A DNA stretch of 64,000 bases from positions 3,100,001-3,164,000 of the forward strand of contig NZ_VIWW01000001.1 of NCBI RefSeq assembly GCF_007829885.1, written 5' to 3'. Source of the DNA: Streptomyces brevispora. Its GTDB lineage: Bacteria > Actinomycetota > Actinomycetes > Streptomycetales > Streptomycetaceae. Positions 18,609 through 27,384 of the stretch are shown one piece after another. The translations under genes were made by a program, and so were the position numbers. The stretch's first letter is position 1; each line of letters opens with the position of its first letter. The notes under the pieces are model-generated. The model worked only from the letters and a program-made list of their open reading frames with translations, was not told the DNA's origin and did no database searches.

Positions 18609-19610
18609 ATGGAACTCCACGACGTCTGGTTCGTGCTCATCGCCGTCCTCTGGACCGGCTACTTCTTCCTGGAGGGATTCGACTTCGGGATCGGTGTCCT
18701 CACCAAGCTGCTGGCCCGCGACCGCAAGGAACGACGGGTCCTGATCAATACGATCGGGCCCGTCTGGGACGGCAATGAGGTCTGGCTGCTCAGCGCCGGC
18801 GGAGCGACCTTCGCTGCCTTCCCCGAGTGGTACGCCACGTTGTTCTCCGGCTTCTACCTGCCGCTGCTGATCATCCTGCTCTGCCTGATCGTGCGCGGTG
18901 TCGCCTTCGAGTACCGGGCCAAGCGGCCCGAGGACAAGTGGCAGACCAACTGGGAACACGCGATCTTCTGGACCTCGCTGATCCCGGCCCTGCTCTGGGG
19001 TGTGGCCTTCGGGAACATCGTGCGCGGCGTGAAGATCAACGCGGACATGGAGTACGTGGGCAACTTCTGGGACCTCCTCAACCCGTACTCGATCCTCGGC
19101 GGACTGGTCACGCTCTCCCTCTTCACCTTCCACGGGACGGTGTTCGCGGGGCTCAAGACGGTCGGGGACATCCGGGTCAGGGCGCGCAGGCTGGCCCTGA
19201 AGCTGGGCGTGGTCACCGCGGCGCTGGCGCTGGGGTTCCTGATCTGGACCCAGGCCGACAACGGCGACGTCTGGAGCCTGATCGCGATGATCATCGCCGT
19301 GGTGTCCCTGGTCGGGGCGATCGGCGCTGTCGCGGCAGGGCGCGAGGGCTGGTCCTTCGCTCTCTCCGGCGTGACCATCACCGCCGCGGTCGCGATGTTG
19401 TTCCTGACGCTCTTCCCGAACGTCATGCCGTCCTCGCTGAACGATGCCTGGAACCTCACGGTCACCAATGCCTCGTCCACCCCGTACACGCTGAAGATCA
19501 TGACCTGGTGTGCTGGGATCGCCACCCCCGTGGTGCTGCTGTACCAGGGCTGGACCTACTGGGTGTTCCGCAAGCGGATCGGTACGCACCACATCGCCGA
19601 CGCGCACTGA
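18609..19610 (+). CDS. cydB: cytochrome bd oxidase subunit II
   Basis: A 333-residue integral membrane partner of CydA. The N-terminus is diagnostic: LHDVWFVLIAVLWTGYFFLE then GFDFGIGVL, followed by NTIGPVWDGNEVWLLSAGG and AFPEWYATLFSGFYLPL. About eight or nine hydrophobic helices follow. It sits 18 bases after cydA with AGGAG before its ATG, and is followed after about 45 bases by cydDC. Confidence 0.97.
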   Translation: MELHDVWFVLIAVLWTGYFFLEGFDFGIGVLTKLLARDRKERRVLINTIGPVWDGNEVWLLSAGGATFAAFPEWYATLFSGFYLPLLIILLCLIVRGVAFEYRAKRPEDKWQTNWEHAIFWTSLIPALLWGVAFGNIVRGVKINADMEYVGNFWDLLNPYSILGGLVTLSLFTFHGTVFAGLKTVGDIRVRARRLALKLGVVTAALALGFLIWTQADNGDVWSLIAMIIAVVSLVGAIGAVAAGREGWSFALSGVTITAAVAMLFLTLFPNVMPSSLNDAWNLTVTNASSTPYTLKIMTWCAGIATPVVLLYQGWTYWVFRKRIGTHHIADAH

Positions 19611-19649
19611 ACACAGTGACTGCCTTGACCGAGCCGAGCCCCCTGGGGT

Positions 19650-19663
19650 GTTTCACGTGAAAC
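19650..19663. promoter_or_regulatory. parS site (ParB-binding) at the start of cydDC
   Basis: GTTTCACGTGAAAC is the perfect 14-base Streptomyces parS palindrome. It overlaps the beginning of the cydDC reading frame (codons for FHVKP). Streptomyces carry around twenty such sites clustered around oriC, where ParB assembles the segregation complex before sporulation septation. Its presence supports an origin-proximal location for the window. Confidence 0.93.
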
Positions 19664-22600
19664 CGATCGACCCGCGCCTGCTCCGCCACGCCCGTGCCAC
19701 CCGCTTCTTCCTGGTCGCTGTGGTGGTACTCGGACTGGCCGGGGCGGCGCTGGTCATCGCCCAGGCCATGCTCGTCGCCGAAGTGGTGGTGGGCGGTTTC
19801 GAGGACGGGCTCACCGGGTCGGGACTGCGCACCCCGCTCATCCTTCTCGCGGCGGTCGCACTCGGCCGGGCCCTGGTCGCCTGGCTCACCGAGCTGGCCG
19901 CCTACCGGGCCGGTGCGGCCGTCAAGTCGGAACTGCGCGGACGGCTCCTCGACCGGGCGGCTGCGCTGGGACCGGACTGGCTGAGCGGGCAGCGCACCGG
20001 CTCGCTGGTGACGCTCGCCACCCGGGGGATCGACGCGCTCGACGACTACTTCGCGCGCTACCTGCCGCAGCTCGGGCTCGCGGTGGTGGTTCCGGTGGCG
20101 GTTCTCGCCAGGGTGGTCACGGAGGACTGGGTCTCGGCGGCGATCATCGTCGTCACCCTGCCGCTCATCCCGCTCTTCATGATTCTGATCGGCTGGGCGA
20201 CGCAGTCGCGGATGGACCGTCAGTGGCGGCTGCTCTCGCGGCTCTCCGGGCACTTCCTCGACGTGGTCGCCGGACTGCCGACGCTGAAGGTCTTCGGCCG
20301 GGCCAAGGCCCAGGCCGAGTCCATCCGCACCATCACCTCGCAGTACCGGCTGGCGACCATGCGCACTCTGCGGATCGCCTTTCTGTCGTCCTTCGCCCTG
20401 GAGCTGCTGGCGACGCTCTCGGTGGCACTCGTCGCCGTCACCATCGGCATGCGGCTCGTCCACGGTGAACTCGACCTCTACACCGGCCTGGTGGTGCTGA
20501 TCCTCGCGCCGGAGGCGTATCTGCCGATCCGGCAGGTCGGGGCGCAGTACCACGCCGCCGCCGAGGGCCTCGCCGCCGCGGAGGAGATCTTCGCGGTCCT
20601 GGAGACCGAACCGCGTGCGGGCGGTACGCAGGAGGTCCCGCAGTCGCTGCGGCTGGAGCTGGAAGGCGTGACCGTCCGGCACGCCGGGCGCACCGAGCTC
20701 TCGCTCGCCGCGGCCTCGCTGGTGGTGGACGAGGGTGAGACCGTCGCCCTGGTCGGCCCGAGCGGTGTGGGCAAGTCCACCCTGCTGAACGTGGTGCTGG
20801 GATTCGCGGCACCCGACGAGGGCCGGGTGCGGGTCGGCGGCACCGATCTGGCGGCCCTTGCCCCCGAGCGCTGGCGCGAGCGGATCGCCTGGGTTCCGCA
20901 GCGCCCGCATCTCTTCGCCGGCACGATCGCGGAGAACGTTCGGCTGGCCCGGCCGGAGGCGGACGACAGTGCGGTGACGGCCGCGCTGCGCGACGCCGGG
21001 GCGTACGACTTCGTGACGGACCTGCCGGACGGCGTCGGCACTCGCCTCGGGGAGGACGGTGCGGGCCTCTCCGCCGGGCAGCGGCAGCGCCTCGCGCTCG
21101 CCCGCGCGTTTCTCGCCGACCGGCCGGTGCTGCTGCTCGACGAGCCGACCGCGAGCCTGGACGGCGAGACGGAAGCGGGCATCGTCGAGGCGGTACGCAG
21201 GCTGGCGGCGGGCCGGACCGTGCTGCTGGTGGTGCACCGGCCGGCGCTCCTGTCCGTCGCCGACCGGGTGGTCAGGCTGGAGCCGGGCGTGACGACCGAA
21301 CCGGCCGATGCGGCGGAGCCCGCGGTGTCCGCCGTGGTGCCGAGCCCGGCGAGCGCACCCGATGACCTCACCGGCATCGAGGCGGAGCTGGAGCCCGAGG
21401 TGCTGCGGGACACCGCGGCCCGGACCGGGCACGTGCTGGCCCGGGTCAGGGAGGCCGCCGGGGCACAGCGCGGCCGGCTCGCGCTCGCACTGCTGCTGGG
21501 CAGCCTGGCGCTGGGCTCGGCGGTCGGTCTCATGGCCGTCTCCGGCTGGCTGATCTCCCGCGCCTCCGAACAGCCCCCCGTGCTCTACCTGATGGTCGCG
21601 GTGACGGCGACCCGCGCCTTCGGCATCGGGCGGGCGGTCTTCCGCTACGCCGAACGCCTCGTCTCGCACGACGCGGTGCTCAGGATGCTCGCCGAGCTGC
21701 GCGTCGCCGTCTACCGGGGCCTGGAACGCATCGCGCCCGCGGGCCTGCGCCGGACCCGGCGGGGGGACCTGCTCTCGCGGCTCGTCGCCGATGTGGACGC
21801 CCTGCAGGACTACTGGCTGCGGTGGCTGCTGCCCGCCGGGACCGCGGTCCTGGTCGGAGCGGCTGCCGCCGGATTCGCGGGCTGGATGCTGCCGGAAGCG
21901 GGCGCCGTGCTCGCCGCCGGACTGCTGCTGGCCGGGATCGGGGTACCGCTCGTCAGCGGCGCCTGTGCCCGGCACATCGAGCGGCGGCTGGCGCCCGCCC
22001 GCGCCGATCTGGCGACCCGGATCACCGACCTGCTCGGCGGCACCGCCGAACTGACCGTCGCGGGCGCCCTCCCGGGCCGCTCTGCGAGGACCCGGGAGGC
22101 CGACGGCGTCCTGACCCGGATCGCCTCCCGGGCAGCGACCGCCACCGCGCTCGGCGGCGGACTCAGCGCCCTGATCGGCGGCCTCACCGTCGTCGCCACC
22201 GCACTCGTGGCCCTTCCCGCGCTGGCAGACGGGCGGCTGGCCGGCGTGGAACTCGCCGTCGTCGTCCTCACCCCGCTGGCCGCCTTCGAGGCCGTGACCG
22301 GTCTGCCGCTCGCCGTGCAGTACCGGCAGCGGGTCAAGCGGAGCGCGGAGCGGGTGTACGAGGTGCTGGACGCCCCGGTGCCGGTGCGCGAACCCGCCAC
22401 TCCGGCCGAGGCGCCCGCGTCGCCCTTCCCGCTGGAGGTACGGGGACTCTCGGCCCGGTACGAGGGAGCACGGCACGACGCCCTGGACTCCGTGGACCTC
22501 ACGCTGGAGGCCGGCCGGCGCATCGCGGTCGTGGGACCGTCGGGTTCCGGGAAGACCACGCTCGCCCAGGTCCTGCTCCGCTTCCTGGACGCCCGGGCGG

Positions 22601-23190
22601 GGACGTACCGGATCGGCGGCGTGGAGGCGTCCGCACTGGACGGGGACACGGTCCGGCGGTTCGTCGGGCTGTGCGCCCAGGACGCCCACATCTTCGACAG
22701 TTCCATCCGGGAGAACCTGCGGCTGGCCCGTACCGGGGCGACCGACGCGGAACTGCGCGACGCCCTCGCACAGGCCCGGCTGCTCGACTGGGCCGAGGCA
22801 CTGCCGGAGGGTCTGGACACCCTCGTCGGCGAACACGGCGCCCGCCTCTCCGGCGGCCAGCGTCAGCGGCTCGCGCTGGCCCGTGCGCTGCTCGCGGACT
22901 TCCCGGTGCTCGTGCTGGACGAGCCCGCCGAGCACCTCGATCTGGCGACTGCCGACGCCCTCACGGCGGACCTGCTGGCGGCAACCCGGGGGCGTACGAC
23001 GGTGCTGATCACTCACCGGCTCGAAGGGCTGGACGCGGTCGACGAGGTGGTGGTCCTGGAGGCGGGTGCGGTGGTGCAGCGTGGCCGCTACGCGGCTCTC
23101 GTGGCGGTGGACGGTCCGCTGCGCCGGATGCTGGAGCGCGAGCGGGAGACCGTACGGGGGCCGGGCGAGGTCGTGAACGCACGGGCCTGA
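19657..23190 (+). CDS. cydDC: CydDC fused ABC exporter for cytochrome bd assembly
   Basis: A 1,177-residue fusion of the two half-transporters CydD and CydC, which export cysteine/glutathione-type thiols to allow haem insertion into cytochrome bd. The first half has about six helices and an ATPase domain with Walker A GPSGVGKST (~residue 368), signature LSAGQRQRLALARAF and Walker B VLLLDEPTA. The second half repeats this, with GPSGSGKTT (~residue 963), LSGGQRQRLALARAL and LVLDEPAEHLD; the Walker B glutamate is kept in both. Actinobacteria commonly have this fusion. GTGs at 19648 and 19657 are both possible starts; both lie in or beside the parS palindrome. Confidence 0.93.
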   Translation: MKPIDPRLLRHARATRFFLVAVVVLGLAGAALVIAQAMLVAEVVVGGFEDGLTGSGLRTPLILLAAVALGRALVAWLTELAAYRAGAAVKSELRGRLLDRAAALGPDWLSGQRTGSLVTLATRGIDALDDYFARYLPQLGLAVVVPVAVLARVVTEDWVSAAIIVVTLPLIPLFMILIGWATQSRMDRQWRLLSRLSGHFLDVVAGLPTLKVFGRAKAQAESIRTITSQYRLATMRTLRIAFLSSFALELLATLSVALVAVTIGMRLVHGELDLYTGLVVLILAPEAYLPIRQVGAQYHAAAEGLAAAEEIFAVLETEPRAGGTQEVPQSLRLELEGVTVRHAGRTELSLAAASLVVDEGETVALVGPSGVGKSTLLNVVLGFAAPDEGRVRVGGTDLAALAPERWRERIAWVPQRPHLFAGTIAENVRLARPEADDSAVTAALRDAGAYDFVTDLPDGVGTRLGEDGAGLSAGQRQRLALARAFLADRPVLLLDEPTASLDGETEAGIVEAVRRLAAGRTVLLVVHRPALLSVADRVVRLEPGVTTEPADAAEPAVSAVVPSPASAPDDLTGIEAELEPEVLRDTAARTGHVLARVREAAGAQRGRLALALLLGSLALGSAVGLMAVSGWLISRASEQPPVLYLMVAVTATRAFGIGRAVFRYAERLVSHDAVLRMLAELRVAVYRGLERIAPAGLRRTRRGDLLSRLVADVDALQDYWLRWLLPAGTAVLVGAAAAGFAGWMLPEAGAVLAAGLLLAGIGVPLVSGACARHIERRLAPARADLATRITDLLGGTAELTVAGALPGRSARTREADGVLTRIASRAATATALGGGLSALIGGLTVVATALVALPALADGRLAGVELAVVVLTPLAAFEAVTGLPLAVQYRQRVKRSAERVYEVLDAPVPVREPATPAEAPASPFPLEVRGLSARYEGARHDALDSVDLTLEAGRRIAVVGPSGSGKTTLAQVLLRFLDARAGTYRIGGVEASALDGDTVRRFVGLCAQDAHIFDSSIRENLRLARTGATDAELRDALAQARLLDWAEALPEGLDTLVGEHGARLSGGQRQRLALARALLADFPVLVLDEPAEHLDLATADALTADLLAATRGRTTVLITHRLEGLDAVDEVVVLEAGAVVQRGRYAALVAVDGPLRRMLERERETVRGPGEVVNARA

Positions 23191-23197
23191 GGCGTTC

Positions 23198-23218
23198 GGG
23201 CCGGGTCCCGGCCCTTTT
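23198..23218 (+). terminator. intrinsic terminator after the cyd operon
   Basis: GGGCCGG, a 3-base loop and CCGGCCC followed at once by TTTT, starting eight bases after the cydDC stop. A true T-tract is unusual in this genome. Confidence 0.85.
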
Positions 23219-23221
23219 AAC

Positions 23222-23285
23222 GGACCGGGCCCCGGCCCCTCCAAGGGACCGGGCCCCGGCCCCTCCAAGGGACCGGGCCCCGGCC
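23222..23285. repeat. 24-base tandem repeat (about 2.7 copies)
   Basis: The unit GGACCGGGCCCCGGCCCCTCCAAG occurs at 23222-23245 and 23246-23269 and in part at 23270-23285. Only the first 20 bases are perfectly conserved in the third copy's available length. Each unit contains a self-complementary CCGGGCCCCGG core, so the array can form a row of small hairpins behind the cyd terminator. Confidence 0.9.
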
Positions 23286-23343
23286 GTCCTCACGGATCAG
23301 CTCTCGACTTTCCGCAACAAAAGGGACTAACTACTCTCTGGGT

Positions 23344-25122
23344 ATGTCAGAGCAGGGCCCGAAGCACCCGAAGCACCCGAAGCACCCGAAGTACCCAAAG
23401 CCCCCAAGGCCCCCAAAGGACTCAAGGCACCCGGAGGACTCGCTCGAAGCCGCGACGGAGGCGACCCGCAGCCTGCAGGGCCCGTCCACCGAACTCACCG
23501 CCCGTGTACCGCAGCTGCTGGATGCCATGCGTTCCGTCGGCACCGGGCTCGAACTGCACACCACCCTTGACCGGATCTGTGAGACAGCGGCCGAACTGTC
23601 CCACGCCCGCTACGCGGCCATCGGTGTCGTGGACGAGGAGGGAGAAGGGCTCTCGGACTTCGTCACCCATGGAGTCCCGGAGCAGGTGGCGAACGAGATC
23701 GGCCACCGGCCGGACGGGCACCGGGGTCTGCTCGGTGCCCTGATCCACGACCCCCGCCCCGTGCGGCTCCCCGATCTGACGGCCGATCCGAGGTTCGCCG
23801 GATTCCCGCCGGGCCATCCCCCGATGCGGACCTTCCTCGGCGTACCGATCCGGGTCCAGGGCGAGGTCTTCGGCAATCTCTATCTGGCCGAGAAGGACGG
23901 CGGCGGCGAGTTCACCGACTACGACCTGCACATGGTGCGGGTGCTGGCCACCGAGGCCGGTATCGCCATCGGCAACGCCCGGCTGTACGAGGCCGCCCGG
24001 CAGCGAGAGCGGTGGATCGACGGCTCGGTGGCCGTGACCACCGCCCTGCTCTCCGGCGGGGACGCCGACGACGCGCTCGCGGTCGTCGCCGAGCAGGCCC
24101 GCCACCTCGCCGCCTCCGCCGCCGGGATCGTGCTGCTGCCCGCCGAGGACGGCGGACTGGAGATCGTTGCCGTGTCCGCGGAGGAGCCGACTTCGGCGCT
24201 CGGGGTGATCATCCCGGCGCAGAGCCCGGTGGTGGGGATGCTGCTGGGTGGCGAGGCCGTCTTCGTGGACGACTCGGCCACCGACCCCCGCATGGTCACC
24301 AGACTGGCGGACCGGTTCGGGCCGAGCATGCTGCTTCCGCTGCGCAGCGGGGGCCGAGTGCTCGGCGCGCTCGTCACCCCGCGCGCCCGGGGCGGCCGGC
24401 CGTTCACGGAGACGGAGCGGACCCTCGCCGCCCAGTTCGCCTCGCAGGCCGCGCTGGCGCTGATGATGGCCGAGGCGCAGCGGGACCGGGAACGGCTCGC
24501 GGTCTACGAGGACCGCGACCGGATCGCCAGGGAGCTGCATGACCTGGTCATCCAGCGGCTGTTCGCCACCGGGATGATGCTGGAGAGCGCTCAGCGCCGC
24601 TCGGACGTGCCGGAGGTGCAGTCCGGCGTCGGCCGGGCGGTCGACGAACTCGACGTGACCATCCAGGAGATCCGTACCGCCATCTTCGCGTTGCAGCAGG
24701 AGCCGGCCGAGGCGCCGTCCGGGCTGCGCACCCGGGTGCTGCGCGAGATCAACATGGCGGCCGTCCCGCTGGGCTTCAAACCGGCACACCACTTCCTCGG
24801 CCCGGTCGACTCCCTGGTCGGCGAGCTGACCGGCAAGAACCTGATCGCGGCGCTGCGGGAGGCGCTGTCCAACGCCTTCCGGCACGCCGACGCGTCCCGG
24901 ATCGACGTGGTCGTGGACGCGACCGCCACGCTTCCCGACGGGCGGGACGCGGTACGGCTCACGGTCGCCGACGACGGTGTGGGCATCCCGCGGGGCGGCA
25001 GGCGCAGCGGGCTCCGGAACCTGGCCCGCCGGGCGGAGTCGCTCGGCGGGGCCAGCTGGTTCGGGCCCGGCCTCGGGGAGGCCGGCGGCGGTACGACAGT
25101 GGTGTGGCAGGCGCCCCTCTGA
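23344..25122 (+). CDS. orphan GAF-GAF sensor histidine kinase
   Basis: A 592-residue cytoplasmic kinase of the NarL-partner (HisKA_3) class. An unusual N-terminus carries KHP/KYP/KPP tripeptide repeats (residues ~6-25), then two GAF domains (~75-215 and ~235-375), the dimerisation helix with phospho-acceptor His399 in DRIARELHDLVIQRLFATGM, and an ATPase domain with the N-box ALREALSNAFRHADAS and G-box DDGVGIP and SGLRNLARRAESLGG. The layout recalls DosS/DevS redox or gas sensors, but no haem-ligand assignment can be made. No response-regulator gene is adjacent. No transmembrane segment is present. Confidence 0.9.
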   Translation: MSEQGPKHPKHPKHPKYPKPPRPPKDSRHPEDSLEAATEATRSLQGPSTELTARVPQLLDAMRSVGTGLELHTTLDRICETAAELSHARYAAIGVVDEEGEGLSDFVTHGVPEQVANEIGHRPDGHRGLLGALIHDPRPVRLPDLTADPRFAGFPPGHPPMRTFLGVPIRVQGEVFGNLYLAEKDGGGEFTDYDLHMVRVLATEAGIAIGNARLYEAARQRERWIDGSVAVTTALLSGGDADDALAVVAEQARHLAASAAGIVLLPAEDGGLEIVAVSAEEPTSALGVIIPAQSPVVGMLLGGEAVFVDDSATDPRMVTRLADRFGPSMLLPLRSGGRVLGALVTPRARGGRPFTETERTLAAQFASQAALALMMAEAQRDRERLAVYEDRDRIARELHDLVIQRLFATGMMLESAQRRSDVPEVQSGVGRAVDELDVTIQEIRTAIFALQQEPAEAPSGLRTRVLREINMAAVPLGFKPAHHFLGPVDSLVGELTGKNLIAALREALSNAFRHADASRIDVVVDATATLPDGRDAVRLTVADDGVGIPRGGRRSGLRNLARRAESLGGASWFGPGLGEAGGGTTVVWQAPL

Positions 25123-25126
25123 CGCC

Positions 25127-25224
25127 GCGTGAGGCACGCCGCGTGAGGCACGCCGCATGAGTCATGCCGGGCGAGTCATGCCGGGCGAGGCACCTTGCGC
25201 GAGGCACGCCGTGCGAGGCACGGT
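25127..25224. repeat. seven tandem 14-base units
   Basis: Starting four bases after the histidine kinase stop, seven exact-length units follow one another (25127, 25141, 25155, 25169, 25183, 25197, 25211). The first two are GCGTGAGGCACGCC; later ones vary, as in GCATGAGTCATGCC, GGGCGAGTCATGCC and GCGCGAGGCACGCC. Most units are small inverted repeats (GCGTG...CACGC). They fill the gap between convergent genes, so they could act in termination or bind a protein. Confidence 0.92.
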
Positions 25225-25266
25225 TCGCGCTTCGGCAGATGCGTCGGTCGCGTGGGGCGCGTGGGT

Positions 25267-26133
25267 TCAGGGCGCCGTGCGGGACAGTGCCCGCTCGGCG
25301 ATGATCCGCTCGATGACGAGCGCGACGCCGTCCTCGTTGTTGGTGATGGTACGGCCGGTGGCCGCCGCCAGGGCTGCCGGGTGGGCGTTGCCCATCGCGT
25401 ACGAGGTGCCGGCCCAGCTCAGCATCTCCACATCGTTGGGCATGTCGCCGAACGCGACGACCTCGGCGGGGGAGATGCCGCGCTCGGCGCAACAGAGCTC
25501 CAGCGTGCTGGCCTTGGAGACGCCCGGTCCGCTGACCTCCAGGAGGGCGGTCGGGCTGGACCGGGTGAAGGAGGCGCGGTCGCCCGCGGTCGTACGGGCC
25601 AGGGCGAGGAAGTCGTCCGGGGCCAGCTCGTCGTGGTGGGCGAGGAGCTTCAGCACGGGGGCGCCGGTGCCCGGCGCCTCCTCGTGGAGCAGCTTCTCGG
25701 CGACGGCCACGGTGGCGCCGGGATCGAGGTGGAAGGGCGGGTAGGCCGGTTCGTAGTGGATACCGGTGGCCAGCTCGACGGCGAACGAGGTGCCGGGGGC
25801 TGCCGCGCGCAGCGTGTGCACGACGTCGAGGGCGGTATCGCGCTCCAGTGCGCGGACCTTCAGCAGCCTGCCGCCATCGTGCAGGTCGGCGACGGCGGCG
25901 CCGTTCGCGCAGATCGCCAGCCCGTGGCCGTGGACGTGGTCGCTGACGACATCCATCCAGCGGGCGGGGCGGCCGGTGACGAAGAAGACCTCGATCCCGG
26001 CCTCCTCGGCGGCGGCGAGCGCCGCGACCGTACGGTCCGAGACGGTCTTGTCGTCGCGCAGGAGCGTGCCGTCCAGATCGGTGGCGATCAGCCGGGGAAC
26101 GGCAGGAAGAGGGGAATCGGTAGCTGAGGTCAC
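25267..26133 (-). CDS. HAD-superfamily (Cof-type) phosphatase
   Basis: A 288-residue HAD hydrolase of the Cof/IIB subclass. Motif I is [13 protein letters not shown] near residue 15 with the nucleophilic Asp; motif II is VTGRPARWM; the cap follows; motif III lysine lies in GVSKASTLELCCAERG; motif IV is [18 protein letters not shown]. Substrates of this class are sugar phosphates or pyridoxal/flavin phosphates; the specific one is unknown. The GTG at 26133 gives VTSATDSPLPAVP at normal length. It has a paralogue of the same subclass at 42668-43465. It converges with the kinase gene. Confidence 0.88.
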   Translation of the reverse strand: MTSATDSPLPAVPRLIATDLDGTLLRDDKTVSDRTVAALAAAEEAGIEVFFVTGRPARWMDVVSDHVHGHGLAICANGAAVADLHDGGRLLKVRALERDTALDVVHTLRAAAPGTSFAVELATGIHYEPAYPPFHLDPGATVAVAEKLLHEEAPGTGAPVLKLLAHHDELAPDDFLALARTTAGDRASFTRSSPTALLEVSGPGVSKASTLELCCAERGISPAEVVAFGDMPNDVEMLSWAGTSYAMGNAHPAALAAATGRTITNNEDGVALVIERIIAERALSRTAP

Positions 26134-26414
26134 CGCCCCATTCTCGCGTACCAGGGTGCACGGGCGTGCGCAGGGGCGCACATCTGAGTGGGTACGCGCC
26201 TGAGCAGGGGAAGATTCCACTGGCATATGCCGGGGGATTCGCCTGCGCCGCGACCAAGGGATTGGCTGCCGGAGTCCGGCACAGCCGCTTCCCGGACCGG
26301 CCCGCCGCCCGGCCGATGTGCTGATTGCATCGGTGGGTGGCGGCGCGCGTGCCGCGCCTCGGTGGGACATCCTGTCGAGGTGATCCGAGTACCTGATGGG
26401 GAGGGCGACCGTTG

Positions 26415-27272
26415 ATGGGGAGAGTGACCGTGCGACTGTCCGAGAGCGAGTTGCGGTCCAGGGGCGCCGCGTTCCGGGAACTGCACGACGGACCCGAACC
26501 CTTCGTGATCCCCAACCCGTGGAACGCGGGCACCGCCCGGATTCTGGCCGGGCTCGGCTTCCCGGCGCTCGCGACGACCAGCGCCGGTCTAGCCGTTTCC
26601 CTCGGGCTGCCGGACGGCGCCAATCTGCTGGACCGTGAAACGGTGCTCGCGAACGCCCACGAGATCGTTACCGCGACGCCGCTGCCGGTCTCCGCCGATC
26701 TGGAGAGCGGATTCGCCGAGACCCCGGAGGGCGTCGCCGGGACCGTTCGCGCGGCGGCGGACGCGGGGCTGGTGGGCGGCTCGATCGAGGACGCGACGGG
26801 ACTGCCCGGCGACCCGGTCCGTCCACTCGCGGAGGCGGTGGACCGGGTGACGGCGGCGGTGGAGGCCGCGCGCGGACTGCCCTTCCCGTTCACCGTCACC
26901 GCACGCGCGGAGAACTTCCTCTACGGGCGTCCCGACCTCGACGACACGATCCGTCGGCTACAGGCCTACGAGGAAGCGGGTGCCGACGTGCTCTACGCGC
27001 CCGGACTGCCGTCGGCCGACGCCGTGCGCGCCGTCTGCACCTCGGTCGGGCGGCCGGTCAACGCCCTTGCGGGCAGCCAGCAGCCGGCACTGGACGTGGC
27101 CGCGCTCGCGGCCTGCGGCGTGCGCCGGATCAGCCTCGGTTCGACCCTGTCCCGGGCGGCGCTGGGCGGATTTGTCCGGGCGGCCCGGGAGGTGCTCGAC
27201 CACGGGACCTTCGGGTTCGTCGCGCAAGCCCCGCCCTACGGAGACGTGAACCAGTGGATGACGCATGGATGA
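26415..27272 (+). CDS. PEP mutase / isocitrate lyase family enzyme
   Basis: About 285 residues with the (beta/alpha)8 fold of the phosphoenolpyruvate mutase/isocitrate lyase superfamily. Visible are IPNPWNAGTARILAGLGFPA, TTSAGLAVSLGLPDG, PVSADLESGFAETPEGVA, GGSIEDATGLPG and TARAENFLYGRPDLDDTI. Members cleave or form C-C or P-C bonds next to a carboxylate (oxaloacetate hydrolase, 2-methylisocitrate lyase, phosphonopyruvate hydrolase). The isocitrate-lyase signature KKCGH is absent, so it belongs to the broad PF13714-type group. The ATG at 26415 has GGGGAGG upstream; TTG 26412 and GTG 26424 are alternatives. No partner genes flank it. Confidence 0.85.
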   Translation: MGRVTVRLSESELRSRGAAFRELHDGPEPFVIPNPWNAGTARILAGLGFPALATTSAGLAVSLGLPDGANLLDRETVLANAHEIVTATPLPVSADLESGFAETPEGVAGTVRAAADAGLVGGSIEDATGLPGDPVRPLAEAVDRVTAAVEAARGLPFPFTVTARAENFLYGRPDLDDTIRRLQAYEEAGADVLYAPGLPSADAVRAVCTSVGRPVNALAGSQQPALDVAALAACGVRRISLGSTLSRAALGGFVRAAREVLDHGTFGFVAQAPPYGDVNQWMTHG

Positions 27273-27273
27273 C

Positions 27274-27384
27274 TCATTTACCTCTCCGGTCTCCCAACTC
27301 CCAGGAGGGGTCCCACGCTTCCAGGCTGTGTGCTGCCCCGGAGGGAACCGACTTGTCCCTGGTGGCCATCAGCCAGTACTTCAC
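27274..27384 (-). CDS. small protein of 36 codons
   Basis: A GTG at 27384 preceded by AGGAGGG with a 4-base spacer opens a frame reading VKYWLMATRDKSVPSGAAHS and then LEAWDPSWELGDRRGK before TGA at 27274. The near-ideal ribosome-binding site, protein-like composition with four tryptophans and tyrosines in a short span, and tight packing (one base between its stop and the stop of the convergent enzyme gene) support a real gene. It lies 145 bases downstream of the F420-type oxidoreductase on the same strand. I do not recognise the peptide; no export signal is visible. Confidence 0.55.
   Translation of the reverse strand: MKYWLMATRDKSVPSGAAHSLEAWDPSWELGDRRGK

Noticed and set aside
17088..19607. 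An 839-codon open frame on the minus strand opposite cydA and cydB
   Set aside because: Shadow frame; its product is a low-complexity Gly/Asp/His-rich sequence with no family.
19498..23268. A 1,256-codon open frame on the minus strand across the cyd genes
   Set aside because: It is an antisense shadow of cydDC produced by high GC; the plus-strand proteins are unmistakable.
25127..25224. Possible CRISPR array
   Set aside because: Units are contiguous 14-mers without spacers and no cas genes are present.
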